10,980 nucleotides of DNA from Chloroflexota bacterium. Its GTDB lineage: Bacteria > Chloroflexota > Dormibacteria > Dormibacterales > Dormibacteraceae. Below the pieces are notes generated by a model, which had not been told where the DNA came from, made no database searches, and worked only from the letters and a program-made list of their open reading frames with translations. Made by a program: the position numbers and the translations under genes. Location of the stretch: contig VBFW01000190.1 in NCBI GenBank assembly GCA_005880525.1, forward strand, positions 1 to 10,980, in the 5' to 3' direction. Of this stretch, positions 5,897 through 10,980 are shown one piece after another. Each line of letters opens with the position of its first letter. The first letter of the stretch is position 1.

Positions 5897-6571
5897 GTGA
5901 AGGTCGTGCATGTGGTCGGCGTGGATGGCGCACGCAGCGCAGTGGGCGTCGTCGTCGTCATCGACGTCCTGCGAGCGTTCACCCTGAGCGCATACGCCCT
6001 CGCCGGCGGGGCACGCGAGTGCCTCCTGGTCAGAACTGTGGATGAAGCGCGCGCTGTGGCGGGTGCGACGCCCGGCGCGATCATCTCGGCCGAGGTCGAC
6101 ACGCTTCCAGTGGAGGGCATACCGATCAGCAACTCACCGACACAGATCGTCGAGGCCGACGTGCGCGGGCACGCGGTCGTGCAGCGCACGAGCGCAGGTA
6201 CGCAGGCCATCCGCGCGGTCGCAGGTGCTGACGCCATGTATGCGGCGAGTCTGGTCGTCGCGCGTGCGACAGCTCAAGCCTGCCTGTTAAGAGGGCCGCA
6301 GACCGTGACCCTCGTGGCCTCGGGCGACTTTCCCGAAGACCACGCGTGCGCTCGCTACATCGAAGCTCTCATGCGCGGCGAGAACGAGGATGTCTCGCGG
6401 CTGCTGGAGGCTTTGATCAGCTCGGACCGTTATGAGAAGTTCGCGCGTGGCGACTGGCCGGGGTTCCCCAAGAGCGACCTGGACCTCGCGCTTGCGACCG
6501 ATCGCTTCGATTTTGCGATGCGTGCGACCAAGGACGAGCGCTGGGTGCGTCTCACCTCCGAGCGCGCGTAA
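5897..6571 (+). CDS. ComB-family protein (2-phosphosulfolactate phosphatase-like)
   Basis: 224 residues. ComB hydrolyses 2-phosphosulfolactate in the coenzyme M pathway of methanogens, but homologues are common in bacteria without that pathway. Family features in order are VVVVIDVLRAFT (18-29), GGARECLLV, a SAEVDTLPVEGIPISNSP segment (NSP 79-81), RTSAGTQAI (97-105), TLVASGDFPEDHACARYIEAL (~138-158), and a C-terminal DLDLALATDRFDFAM block. In archaeal ComB the third motif is usually TTNGT; here it is TSAGT, a variant also typical of bacterial members. The start is GTG at 5897, the only in-frame start, with no Shine-Dalgarno. No other coenzyme M gene (comA, comC) is nearby, so the physiological substrate is unknown. 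The stop TAA abuts the cobalamin riboswitch. Confidence 0.82.
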   Translation: MKVVHVVGVDGARSAVGVVVVIDVLRAFTLSAYALAGGARECLLVRTVDEARAVAGATPGAIISAEVDTLPVEGIPISNSPTQIVEADVRGHAVVQRTSAGTQAIRAVAGADAMYAASLVVARATAQACLLRGPQTVTLVASGDFPEDHACARYIEALMRGENEDVSRLLEALISSDRYEKFARGDWPGFPKSDLDLALATDRFDFAMRATKDERWVRLTSERA

Positions 6572-6716
6572 GATCTTCCCGAGCACCAAGGGAATCCGGT
6601 GTGATGCCGGAGCTGTCGCGCAACTGTGAGCGAGGAGCCTGAGCCTGAATAACGCCACTGGGTGAGACCCGGGAAGGCAGGCCAAGGTGAGGATCCGCAA
6701 GCCAGGAGACCTGAAT
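6572..6716 (+). ncRNA. Cobalamin (AdoCbl) riboswitch aptamer
   Basis: The sequence matches the conserved core of cobalamin riboswitches and resembles the E. coli btuB leader. AAGGGAAT at about 6588-6595 leads into a TCCGG/CCGGA stem (6595-6599 with 6607-6611). An L5-type hairpin follows (GCTG, loop TCGCG at 6616-6620, CAAC), then a central GCCACTG (6654-6660). A GGGT-GAG-ACCC hairpin runs 6660-6670, with GGGAAGG at 6671-6677. The terminal B12 box GCAAGCCAGGAGACCTG is at 6697-6713. GATCT near 6572-6576 can close against AGACC of the B12 box as P1 (four of five pairs). The 5' boundary is approximate. TAAGAT at 6569-6574, overlapping the comB stop, could be a -10 for a transcript starting just inside. 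B12 binding is expected to repress the downstream uptake operon. Confidence 0.95.
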
Positions 6717-6758
6717 GCCCGAATCGACGACAACCGTCCGCGCGCAACGGCACGGAAG

Positions 6759-6810
6759 CTCCTGGCGGTCGGCTTTCAGCGGCGCGTTCGGTCGGCGACC
6801 GCCTGGAGGT
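6759..6810 (+). promoter_or_regulatory. Riboswitch expression platform: stem that hides the Shine-Dalgarno GGAGGT
   Basis: Bases 6759-6771 (CTCCTGGCGGTCG) pair with 6796-6808 (CGACCGCCTGGAG): 12 of 13 pairs, with one T-T mismatch at 6763/6804 and a 24-base loop. The 3' arm contains most of the strong Shine-Dalgarno GGAGGT (6805-6810), six bases before the GTG at 6817. The loop contains CGCG (6783-6786), complementary to the aptamer L5 loop TCGCG (6616-6620), so it can act as the regulatory L13 hairpin that kisses L5 when B12 is bound. A small alternative hairpin (CCGT 6734-6737 with ACGG 6747-6750) also has CGCG in its loop. No T-run follows, so control is likely at translation. Seen: the complementarity. 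Inferred: the switching. Confidence 0.7.
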
Positions 6811-6816
6811 ACGGCC

Positions 6817-7305
6817 GTGCGCAAGCACATCTCGCCGGCCAGCGCGATACTGGCCATCGTCCTCGCGGCTGCTGCATGCAGCAGCTCCACACCATCGGCA
6901 TCCGGCAGCCCCACGCCTGCATGCGCGAACGCGAGCGCGCCGCATCACGCATACGTGGTGGTCGAGCACCTGTCCGGCAAATCGGTGCAGAAATGCGTCG
7001 GCTTCAGCGGCGACACCATCGGCGGCCAGGCGCTGATGGATCAGTCAGGCGTCAAGTTCCAGACCCAGACCTTCAGCTTCGGCAAGGCCGCGTGCGCCAT
7101 CGACAACGAGCCTGCGCAGTTCACGCAGTGCCTGCCGCAAAACGCGCCTTACTGGGCGCTGTTCGTGGAGACGGGCGGCGCGTGGGCGACCGCGCAGACC
7201 GGCTACACGGATGTGACCCTGCACGACAAGGACGCCCTCGGCTGGCATTACGTGCAGGTGACTGACGCCTCACCCGCTCCACCGCCGCTGGCGAATGAGC
7301 GCTGA
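6817..7305 (+). CDS. Transcobalamin-like (DUF4430) lipoprotein, probable cobalamin-capturing component
   Basis: 162 residues, exported and lipid-anchored. MRKHISPAS, a hydrophobic core and LAAAAC form a lipoprotein signal with the lipidated Cys21 (-3 to -1 are Ala-Ala-Ala). A Ser/Thr/Pro-rich spacer (22-42) follows. The mature part resembles DUF4430/transcobalamin C-terminal-like domains: YVVVEHLSGKSVQKC (46-60), a GDT element, YWALFVE (112-118), a glycine turn plus Trp123, then GYTDVTLHDKDALGWHY (129-145). Cys36, Cys60, Cys93 and Cys105 could form disulfides. GTG 6817 was chosen because it follows GGAGGT by six bases and begins a proper signal peptide; the in-frame ATG at 6715 would translate riboswitch platform. 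It overlaps ecfT by 11 bases. It probably captures B12 outside the cell for the ECF transporter; ligand binding is inferred from family and riboswitch. Confidence 0.85.
   Translation: MRKHISPASAILAIVLAAAACSSSTPSASGSPTPACANASAPHHAYVVVEHLSGKSVQKCVGFSGDTIGGQALMDQSGVKFQTQTFSFGKAACAIDNEPAQFTQCLPQNAPYWALFVETGGAWATAQTGYTDVTLHDKDALGWHYVQVTDASPAPPPLANER
6868..6885 (+). repeat. 18-bp perfect palindrome over the lipobox codons
   Basis: GCTGCTGCATGCAGCAGC is its own reverse complement and encodes Ala-Ala-Ala-Cys-Ser-Ser at the lipidation site. It begins 51 bases after the start codon. The mRNA could form a compact hairpin here, but it may only reflect codon choice for a run of Ala and Ser. Confidence 0.55.
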
Positions 7306-8143
7306 CACGAATCACCTGAACGCGCGAGCAGTCGCGGCCTGGTCGGCCGCGTGCCTGGTCGTCGTGCTCGCGACAACCAATCCCGTCTACAAGACCCTGG
7401 TGCTGGCGGCGGCGCTCGCGGCGCTCGTCGCCGGCGCCGGCTTCCGGCGAACCAGGCGGCTCTTCGCCGCCGCCGTGCTTATCGCCGCCTTTGCGGTCGT
7501 CCTGAACCTGGTGTCGGCGCATCTCGGCGCGACGGTCCTCTTCACACTGCCTGCTCAGCTCCCGGCGATCGGAGGCCCTTACACGCTGGAGGCCTTGGCG
7601 TACGGCGCGACCGGCGGGATCACGGTCGCGGCCGCCATCCTCGCCGCCGCGCCCTTCTCGCTGCTGCTCGCGCCTCATGAGGTGATGGACGCGCTGCCTG
7701 CCGCGCTGTCCCGCACAGGGGCAGCCCTGGCCGCCGCGCTCAACCTGGTGCCCGCGGTGGGCGCGACCTTCGTCCAGGTCAGCGAGGCCCAGCGCATGCG
7801 CGGGTGGCGGCCGCGTGGGCCGCGTTCGTGGGCCGAGGTCGCGGTGCCCGTCGTCCTGACCAGCGTCGAGAGCTCGATCCAGCTCGCGGAATCGATGGAG
7901 GCCCGCGGCTTCGGCTCTGGCCCCCGCACACACATGAGTCCCGTGCGGATGAGCTCACAGGGCTGGGTCCTCGTGGTCGCGTCGGGATCGGCGGTAGCGC
8001 TGTTCACGCTGTCGATCGCCGCCGGCTGGGCCGGGCCATGGGCCCCGTATCCCCTGCTCACCGCGCCACCAATCGATCCGCGGCCGCTGCTCGCATGCCT
8101 CCTGCTTTTCACGCCGGCACTGCAATGGCGATCGCGCAGCTAG
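7295..8143 (+). CDS. ecfT: EcfT, ECF transporter transmembrane (coupling) component
   Basis: 282 residues; the membrane scaffold that links the ATPases to the substrate-binding S component. Hydrophobic helices are at about 12-28, 31-49, 55-75, 100-128 and 221-245. Two coupling-helix Arg-Gly motifs characteristic of EcfT are present: AQRMRG (165-170) in the first amphipathic helix and MEARGFG (201-207) in the second. HEVMDALPAAL (128-138) matches the EcfT PxEVxxAL-type segment. The start ATG 7295 overlaps the lipoprotein gene by 11 bases, and its 3' end overlaps the ATPase gene by 19 bases. Downstream of the B12 riboswitch, it most likely belongs to a dedicated (group I) cobalamin ECF transporter. 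Confidence 0.92.
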   Translation: MSADTNHLNARAVAAWSAACLVVVLATTNPVYKTLVLAAALAALVAGAGFRRTRRLFAAAVLIAAFAVVLNLVSAHLGATVLFTLPAQLPAIGGPYTLEALAYGATGGITVAAAILAAAPFSLLLAPHEVMDALPAALSRTGAALAAALNLVPAVGATFVQVSEAQRMRGWRPRGPRSWAEVAVPVVLTSVESSIQLAESMEARGFGSGPRTHMSPVRMSSQGWVLVVASGSAVALFTLSIAAGWAGPWAPYPLLTAPPIDPRPLLACLLLFTPALQWRSRS

Positions 8144-9483
8144 ACCACTTCACCTACTCGTACCCGGGCGCCCCGTGCCCGGCCCTGCGCGACGTCAGCA
8201 CGCGGATCGACCCAGGCATGACCGTCGTGGCGGGTCCGTCAGGAAGCGGCAAGTCAACCCTGCTTCGCGTCTTCAACGGCCTGGTGCCGCACTTCCACGG
8301 CGGGCGCGTATCCGGCGCGGCGACGGTTGCAGGCTTTGACGTGCTCGCGACGCCGACGCGCGTTCTCGCGCGCAGCGCCGGCTTCGTGTTCCAGGACCCT
8401 GAGCTGCAGACGGTTTACGCGACCGTCGACCGCGAGGTCGCGTTCGGATTGGAGAACGCCGCCATTCCGCAAGGGGAAATTGCCGGCCGAGTGAGCGAGG
8501 CTCTGCATGAGGTGGGCATCGAGCACCTTGCCGGCCGCGCGGTGCGCACCTTGAGCGGCGGCGAGCGCCAGCGCGTCGCGCTCGCGTCGGCGCTGGCGGT
8601 GCGGCCTCGACTCGTGGTCCTCGACGAGCCGACATCGCAGCTCGACCCACATGGCGCGGAGCTGCTGCTGGCGGCGGCGCGGCGGGCCACGGCCGATGGA
8701 CGCGCCGTGGTCGTGTCAGAGCATCGATTGAGGCGGCTGATGCCTGGAGCAGATGCGCTCCTTGTTGTCGACGAAGGCTGCGTCACCGCTGGCGATCCGG
8801 CGGCGTGGCGACCGGCCGGCGCTGCGCCCACGCCGAGGCTTCGATCACCAGGAGGCGAAACCTGGAGCGTCTCGAGCGCCGCGGTCGGTTTCGATGGCGT
8901 GCCGGTGCTCGAAGACGTCGACGTGGCCGGCCGCGCGGGGGAAGTGGTCGCGCTGGCCGGTCCCAACGGCGGCGGCAAGACAACGTTGCTGCGGCTGATC
9001 GCCGGCCTCGCGGCGCCGCTGTCCGGGAAGGTCACGCGGCCGCCGGGCGGCATCGCCTACCTGCCTCAAAATCCGGTCGCCCTCCTGCACCGGCCGTCGG
9101 TGCGCGCCGAGGTCCAGTTCACGATCGACCGCGCGGGTGGACAGAACGGGGAAAGGCCGGCGCGAATCCTCGCCATGCTCGGTATCGCTGGGCTTGCGGA
9201 CCGCTACCCGAGAGACCTCTCGAGCGGCGAGCGTCAGCGCGCGGCCATCGCCGCAGTGCTGCCTGGCACGCCGAAGCTCGTGCTTCTCGACGAGCCGACC
9301 CGGGGCATGGACATGGCGTCACGCAGCGCGCTCATCGCAGTCGTTGCGGACCTGCGCGACCGCGGGGCGGCGGTCGTGATCGCGACCCACGACGAAGATC
9401 TGCAGGCCGCGCTGGCCGATCGTGTGGTCGATGTTGCCCGCGGCACGGTCACCGAGCGCGCGCCGCAGGAGCTGCCGGCATGA
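8125..9483 (+). CDS. Fused double ATPase of an ECF transporter (EcfA-EcfA')
   Basis: 452 residues with two ABC nucleotide-binding domains in tandem; it powers uptake by ATP hydrolysis on the cytoplasmic face. Domain 1 has Walker A GPSGSGKST 37-45, Q-loop Gln90, signature LSGGERQR 143-150, Walker B LVVLDEP with Glu168, and switch His200. A Pro/Arg-rich linker runs ~228-245. Domain 2 has Walker A GPNGGGKTT 279-287, Q-loop Gln315, signature LSSGERQR 365-372, Walker B LVLLDEP with Glu390, and switch His422. Both sites look complete. The ATG at 8125 gives the usual MAIAQLDHFTYSYPG start; the frame is open to 7804, but that part lies inside ecfT. It overlaps ecfT by 19 bases and the S-component gene by four (ATGA). 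Fused ATPases are known in other dedicated ECF systems. Confidence 0.94.
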   Translation: MAIAQLDHFTYSYPGAPCPALRDVSTRIDPGMTVVAGPSGSGKSTLLRVFNGLVPHFHGGRVSGAATVAGFDVLATPTRVLARSAGFVFQDPELQTVYATVDREVAFGLENAAIPQGEIAGRVSEALHEVGIEHLAGRAVRTLSGGERQRVALASALAVRPRLVVLDEPTSQLDPHGAELLLAAARRATADGRAVVVSEHRLRRLMPGADALLVVDEGCVTAGDPAAWRPAGAAPTPRLRSPGGETWSVSSAAVGFDGVPVLEDVDVAGRAGEVVALAGPNGGGKTTLLRLIAGLAAPLSGKVTRPPGGIAYLPQNPVALLHRPSVRAEVQFTIDRAGGQNGERPARILAMLGIAGLADRYPRDLSSGERQRAAIAAVLPGTPKLVLLDEPTRGMDMASRSALIAVVADLRDRGAAVVIATHDEDLQAALADRVVDVARGTVTERAPQELPA

Positions 9484-10238
9484 GGGCGCGCAACCTGCCG
9501 GTCGCGCTCATCTCGCTGCCCGGGCTGCTGCTGTTCCTCTGGCCATTCCTTGGCTCGGACCTCCCGGCCTCGACGCCTGCCTGGACGCTGATGCTGGCGA
9601 CGGTCAGCGCGCTGCTGCTGGTCGAGGTGGGCACGCGCCAGCTCGACTCGCGCGGCCTCGCGCTGCTCGCCGCGATCGCGGCCATCGATACAGTGCTCCG
9701 TCTCGCGGTCATCGAGGGCATCGGCGGCTTCAGCCCGATCTACTTCCTGGTGCTGTGCGCGGGCTACGTGTTCGGCTCGACTTACGGCTTCCTCGCGGGG
9801 GCGCTGTCAATCCTCGTGTCGGCGATGGTCGGCGGTGGGGTCGGTCCGTGGGTTCCGTACCAGGTCTTCGCGATCGGATGGATCGGGGCGCTCGCCGGGC
9901 TGGCCGGCCGGTGGCGCGGGCGACTACCCGGGTGGCGCGACCTCGCCGTGCTGGCGCTTATCGGCGGGGTCATGGGCTGGGTCGTCGGCGCGCTCTGGGA
10001 CATCCAGGACTGGGTGACCGTTTATCGGGGCAACCCGACCCTGGGCTGGGAGCCAGGCATGAGCGCGGCCACCACGTTGGTGCATTTCGGGCGCTTTTAC
10101 CTGGTGACCTCGCTGGCGTACGACACATTTCGCGCAGTAGGCAACGTGATCATGGTGCTGCTGCTTGGCGCACCGGTGCTGGCGGCGCTATCGCGGCTGC
10201 AAGCGCGGCTCAGCTTCGAGATCGTTTCGCAAACATAG
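9480..10238 (+). CDS. ECF transporter S component, probably cobalamin-specific (CbrT-type)
   Basis: 252 residues, strongly hydrophobic, with about six helices (near 7-24, 33-50, 58-80, 85-117, 122-143, 155-175) and a further one at 219-238. The core GYVFGSTYGFLAGALSILVS, then GPWVPYQVFAIGWIGALAG (122-140), matches the S-component pattern of the CbrT/ECF_trnsprt type, where GPWTP-x-Q followed by a small-residue helix is typical. Substrate specificity to cobalamin is inferred from the riboswitch and the DUF4430 lipoprotein, not from residues. ATG 9480 overlaps the ATPase stop as ATGA; the frame is open further upstream only as a shadow of the ATPase gene. It is the last gene of the operon. Confidence 0.85.
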   Translation: MRARNLPVALISLPGLLLFLWPFLGSDLPASTPAWTLMLATVSALLLVEVGTRQLDSRGLALLAAIAAIDTVLRLAVIEGIGGFSPIYFLVLCAGYVFGSTYGFLAGALSILVSAMVGGGVGPWVPYQVFAIGWIGALAGLAGRWRGRLPGWRDLAVLALIGGVMGWVVGALWDIQDWVTVYRGNPTLGWEPGMSAATTLVHFGRFYLVTSLAYDTFRAVGNVIMVLLLGAPVLAALSRLQARLSFEIVSQT

Positions 10239-10244
10239 AGACGA

Positions 10245-10285
10245 GCCCGGAAAGCAGCTCCGGGCACGCCTCACGTCCGTCTTTT
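10245..10285 (+). terminator. Possible terminator of the cobalamin uptake operon
   Basis: GCCCGGA (10245-10251) and TCCGGGC (10259-10265) form a perfect seven-pair stem with a seven-base loop, starting six bases after the S-component stop. The only T-run (TCTTTT, 10280-10285) is about 14 bases further on, so this is not a textbook intrinsic terminator. A second hairpin, GGAGCT/AGCTCC (10286-10304), overlaps the end of the convergent gene and lacks a T-run on either side of use. Confidence 0.3.
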
Positions 10286-10296
10286 GGAGCTCCCGC

Positions 10297-10602
10297 TCAG
10301 CTCCAGTAGGGGCGGCGCCGCGCACCTCGGCCCATGCCGACGATGCGAACGATGAGCAGCAGGATCACCGCGCCGAGGAACGCCATCACCATCGCGCTGA
10401 TGATCGGGTGTCCTGCGATCACGATGGCCCAGTGGAATGCGTTTGCCAGGAACCCGCCAAGGAACGCGCCGATGATTCCGACCACAACGTCACCCACGAT
10501 GCCCAGGCCGTGGCCCAGGGCGATGTGGCTGGCGAAGAAGCCGGCGACGAGGCCGACCAGCAGCCAGATCAGGATCGTGTCGAAGTCAAGGTTTACAACC
10601 AT
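10297..10602 (-). CDS. GlsB/YeaQ/YmgE-family (transglycosylase-associated) membrane protein, paralogue 1
   Basis: 101 residues with three or four close hydrophobic helices and the family pattern IWLLVGLVAGFFASHIALG, then GIVGDVVVGIIGAFLGGFL, ending in a second Gly-rich/hydrophobic block (AFLGAVILLLIVRIVG) and a basic tail. This small family is named for transglycosylase association, but its biochemical role is unproven; members are often stress-induced envelope proteins. The ATG at 10602 is preceded by AGGGGG on the minus strand about 12 bases upstream, a somewhat distant Shine-Dalgarno in an AT-rich leader, unlike the leaderless genes elsewhere in the window. It follows its paralogue by 83 bases and converges on the ECF operon. 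Confidence 0.9.
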   Translation of the reverse strand: MVVNLDFDTILIWLLVGLVAGFFASHIALGHGLGIVGDVVVGIIGAFLGGFLANAFHWAIVIAGHPIISAMVMAFLGAVILLLIVRIVGMGRGARRRPYWS

Positions 10603-10649
10603 TTATTTATGAGACCCCCTTTTGCTGATAGAAACGCTGGGGCCGAAAG

Positions 10650-10665
10650 ACCTACCTGCGTAGGT
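10650..10665. repeat. Short inverted repeat between the GlsB-like paralogues
   Basis: ACCTAC-CTGC-GTAGGT is a perfect six-pair inverted repeat with a four-base spacer, in the 83-base gap between the two minus-strand genes. A TTTACA sequence (-35-like on the minus strand, 10673-10678 region) precedes it. It could be an operator or a leader hairpin of the second gene; there is no T-run, so it is not a clear terminator. Confidence 0.4.
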
Positions 10666-10685
10666 TCAGCAATGTAAAGAGGCGG

Positions 10686-10976
10686 CTACTTTCCCCTGCC
10701 GCCGAATCCCAGCAATCGGAGCACGAACAGCAGGATCACGGCGCCGACGAACGCCACGATGATCTCGGTGACGATCACGTGTCCGGCGATGGCGAACTTG
10801 ATGTGGAGCAGGCCCGCCAGCACCCCGCCGAGGAAGGCCCCGATCACGCCGGCGATGATGTCGCCGAAGAGTCCGAGATCGCGGCCCATGGCGACCCTGC
10901 TGGCGAGCGCGCCGGCCAGGAGGCCGACCAGGATCCAGATGATGATGGTGTCGATATCGAGGCGGATGTCGATCAT
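10686..10976 (-). CDS. GlsB/YeaQ/YmgE-family (transglycosylase-associated) membrane protein, paralogue 2
   Basis: 96 residues of the same family as the downstream gene. The two align end to end: IDTIIIWILVGLLAGALAS against FDTILIWLLVGLVAGFFAS, GDIIAGVIGAFLGGVLAG against GDVVVGIIGAFLGGFLAN, then IAGH, AFVGAVILLFVLRLLG, and a Gly/Arg-rich end (GFGGRGK). The ATG at 10976 gives a natural start (MIDIRLDID), but only four bases upstream are in the window, so its promoter is not visible. It is probably a tandem duplicate. Role unknown; likely an inner-membrane protein. Confidence 0.9.
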   Translation of the reverse strand: MIDIRLDIDTIIIWILVGLLAGALASRVAMGRDLGLFGDIIAGVIGAFLGGVLAGLLHIKFAIAGHVIVTEIIVAFVGAVILLFVLRLLGFGGRGK

Positions 10977-10980
10977 CGGG

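Noticed and set aside
6715..6816. Start of the lipoprotein at ATG 6715.
   Set aside because: It would translate the riboswitch expression platform and put 34 polar residues before the signal peptide; GTG 6817 has GGAGGT at ideal spacing.
7121..7933. 270-residue minus-strand open frame.
   Set aside because: Antisense shadow of the lipoprotein and ecfT genes with an Arg/Gly/His-rich composition typical of GC-rich reverse frames.
8805..9479. Long N-terminal extension of the S-component frame.
   Set aside because: Out-of-frame shadow of the ATPase gene with an Arg-rich translation; the ATG at 9480 starts a hydrophobic membrane protein and overlaps the ATPase stop as ATGA.
1..10980. Search for CRISPR repeats, tRNA/rRNA genes, insertion sequences, attachment sites and defence genes.
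   Set aside because: No regularly spaced repeats, cloverleaf-like segments, transposase motifs or terminal repeats were noticed by eye; a tool search could still reveal weak ones.

Overview
This 10,980-base window is GC-rich bacterial chromosome, densely packed with 16 protein-coding genes. No phage, transposon, CRISPR or tRNA/rRNA signal was seen. The GC content, leaderless-looking promoters (a TAGNNT hexamer 6-8 bases before several start codons), lipoproteins and gene families fit an uncultured soil-type lineage such as Dormibacterota, Chloroflexota or Actinomycetota. The phylum is inference only, since no marker gene allows a firm call.

Left part (1-2260, plus strand): the 3' end of folD, then folC, then a PspC-domain membrane protein. 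The first two belong to one-carbon/folate metabolism. Next (2265-3744, minus strand) comes a tight three-gene operon, read right to left: an 89-aa three-helix membrane protein, a classical short-chain dehydrogenase (SDR) and a four-helix membrane protein, with overlapping ends. It diverges from an HxlR-family regulator (3950-4288) across a 205-base gap that holds a 10-bp perfect palindrome almost midway between the two starts.

Middle part (4364-5851): a zinc-ribbon protein with a degenerate GGDEF-type domain. Its stop codon overlaps what appears to be a CTG start codon of a histidine phosphatase. A small cupin protein follows on the minus strand.

Right-centre (5897-10238): a ComB-like (2-phosphosulfolactate phosphatase family) gene, then the best-defined system in the window. 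This is an adenosylcobalamin riboswitch with a stem that can bury the Shine-Dalgarno sequence, followed by four overlapping genes: a transcobalamin-like (DUF4430) lipoprotein, EcfT, a fused double ATPase (EcfA-EcfA') and an ECF S component. Together they read as a B12-repressed cobalamin (or corrinoid) uptake system in which a surface lipoprotein probably captures the ligand for an ECF transporter, a class that normally works without a separate binding protein.

Right end (10297-10976, minus strand): two tandem paralogues of the GlsB/YeaQ/YmgE (transglycosylase-associated) small membrane protein family.
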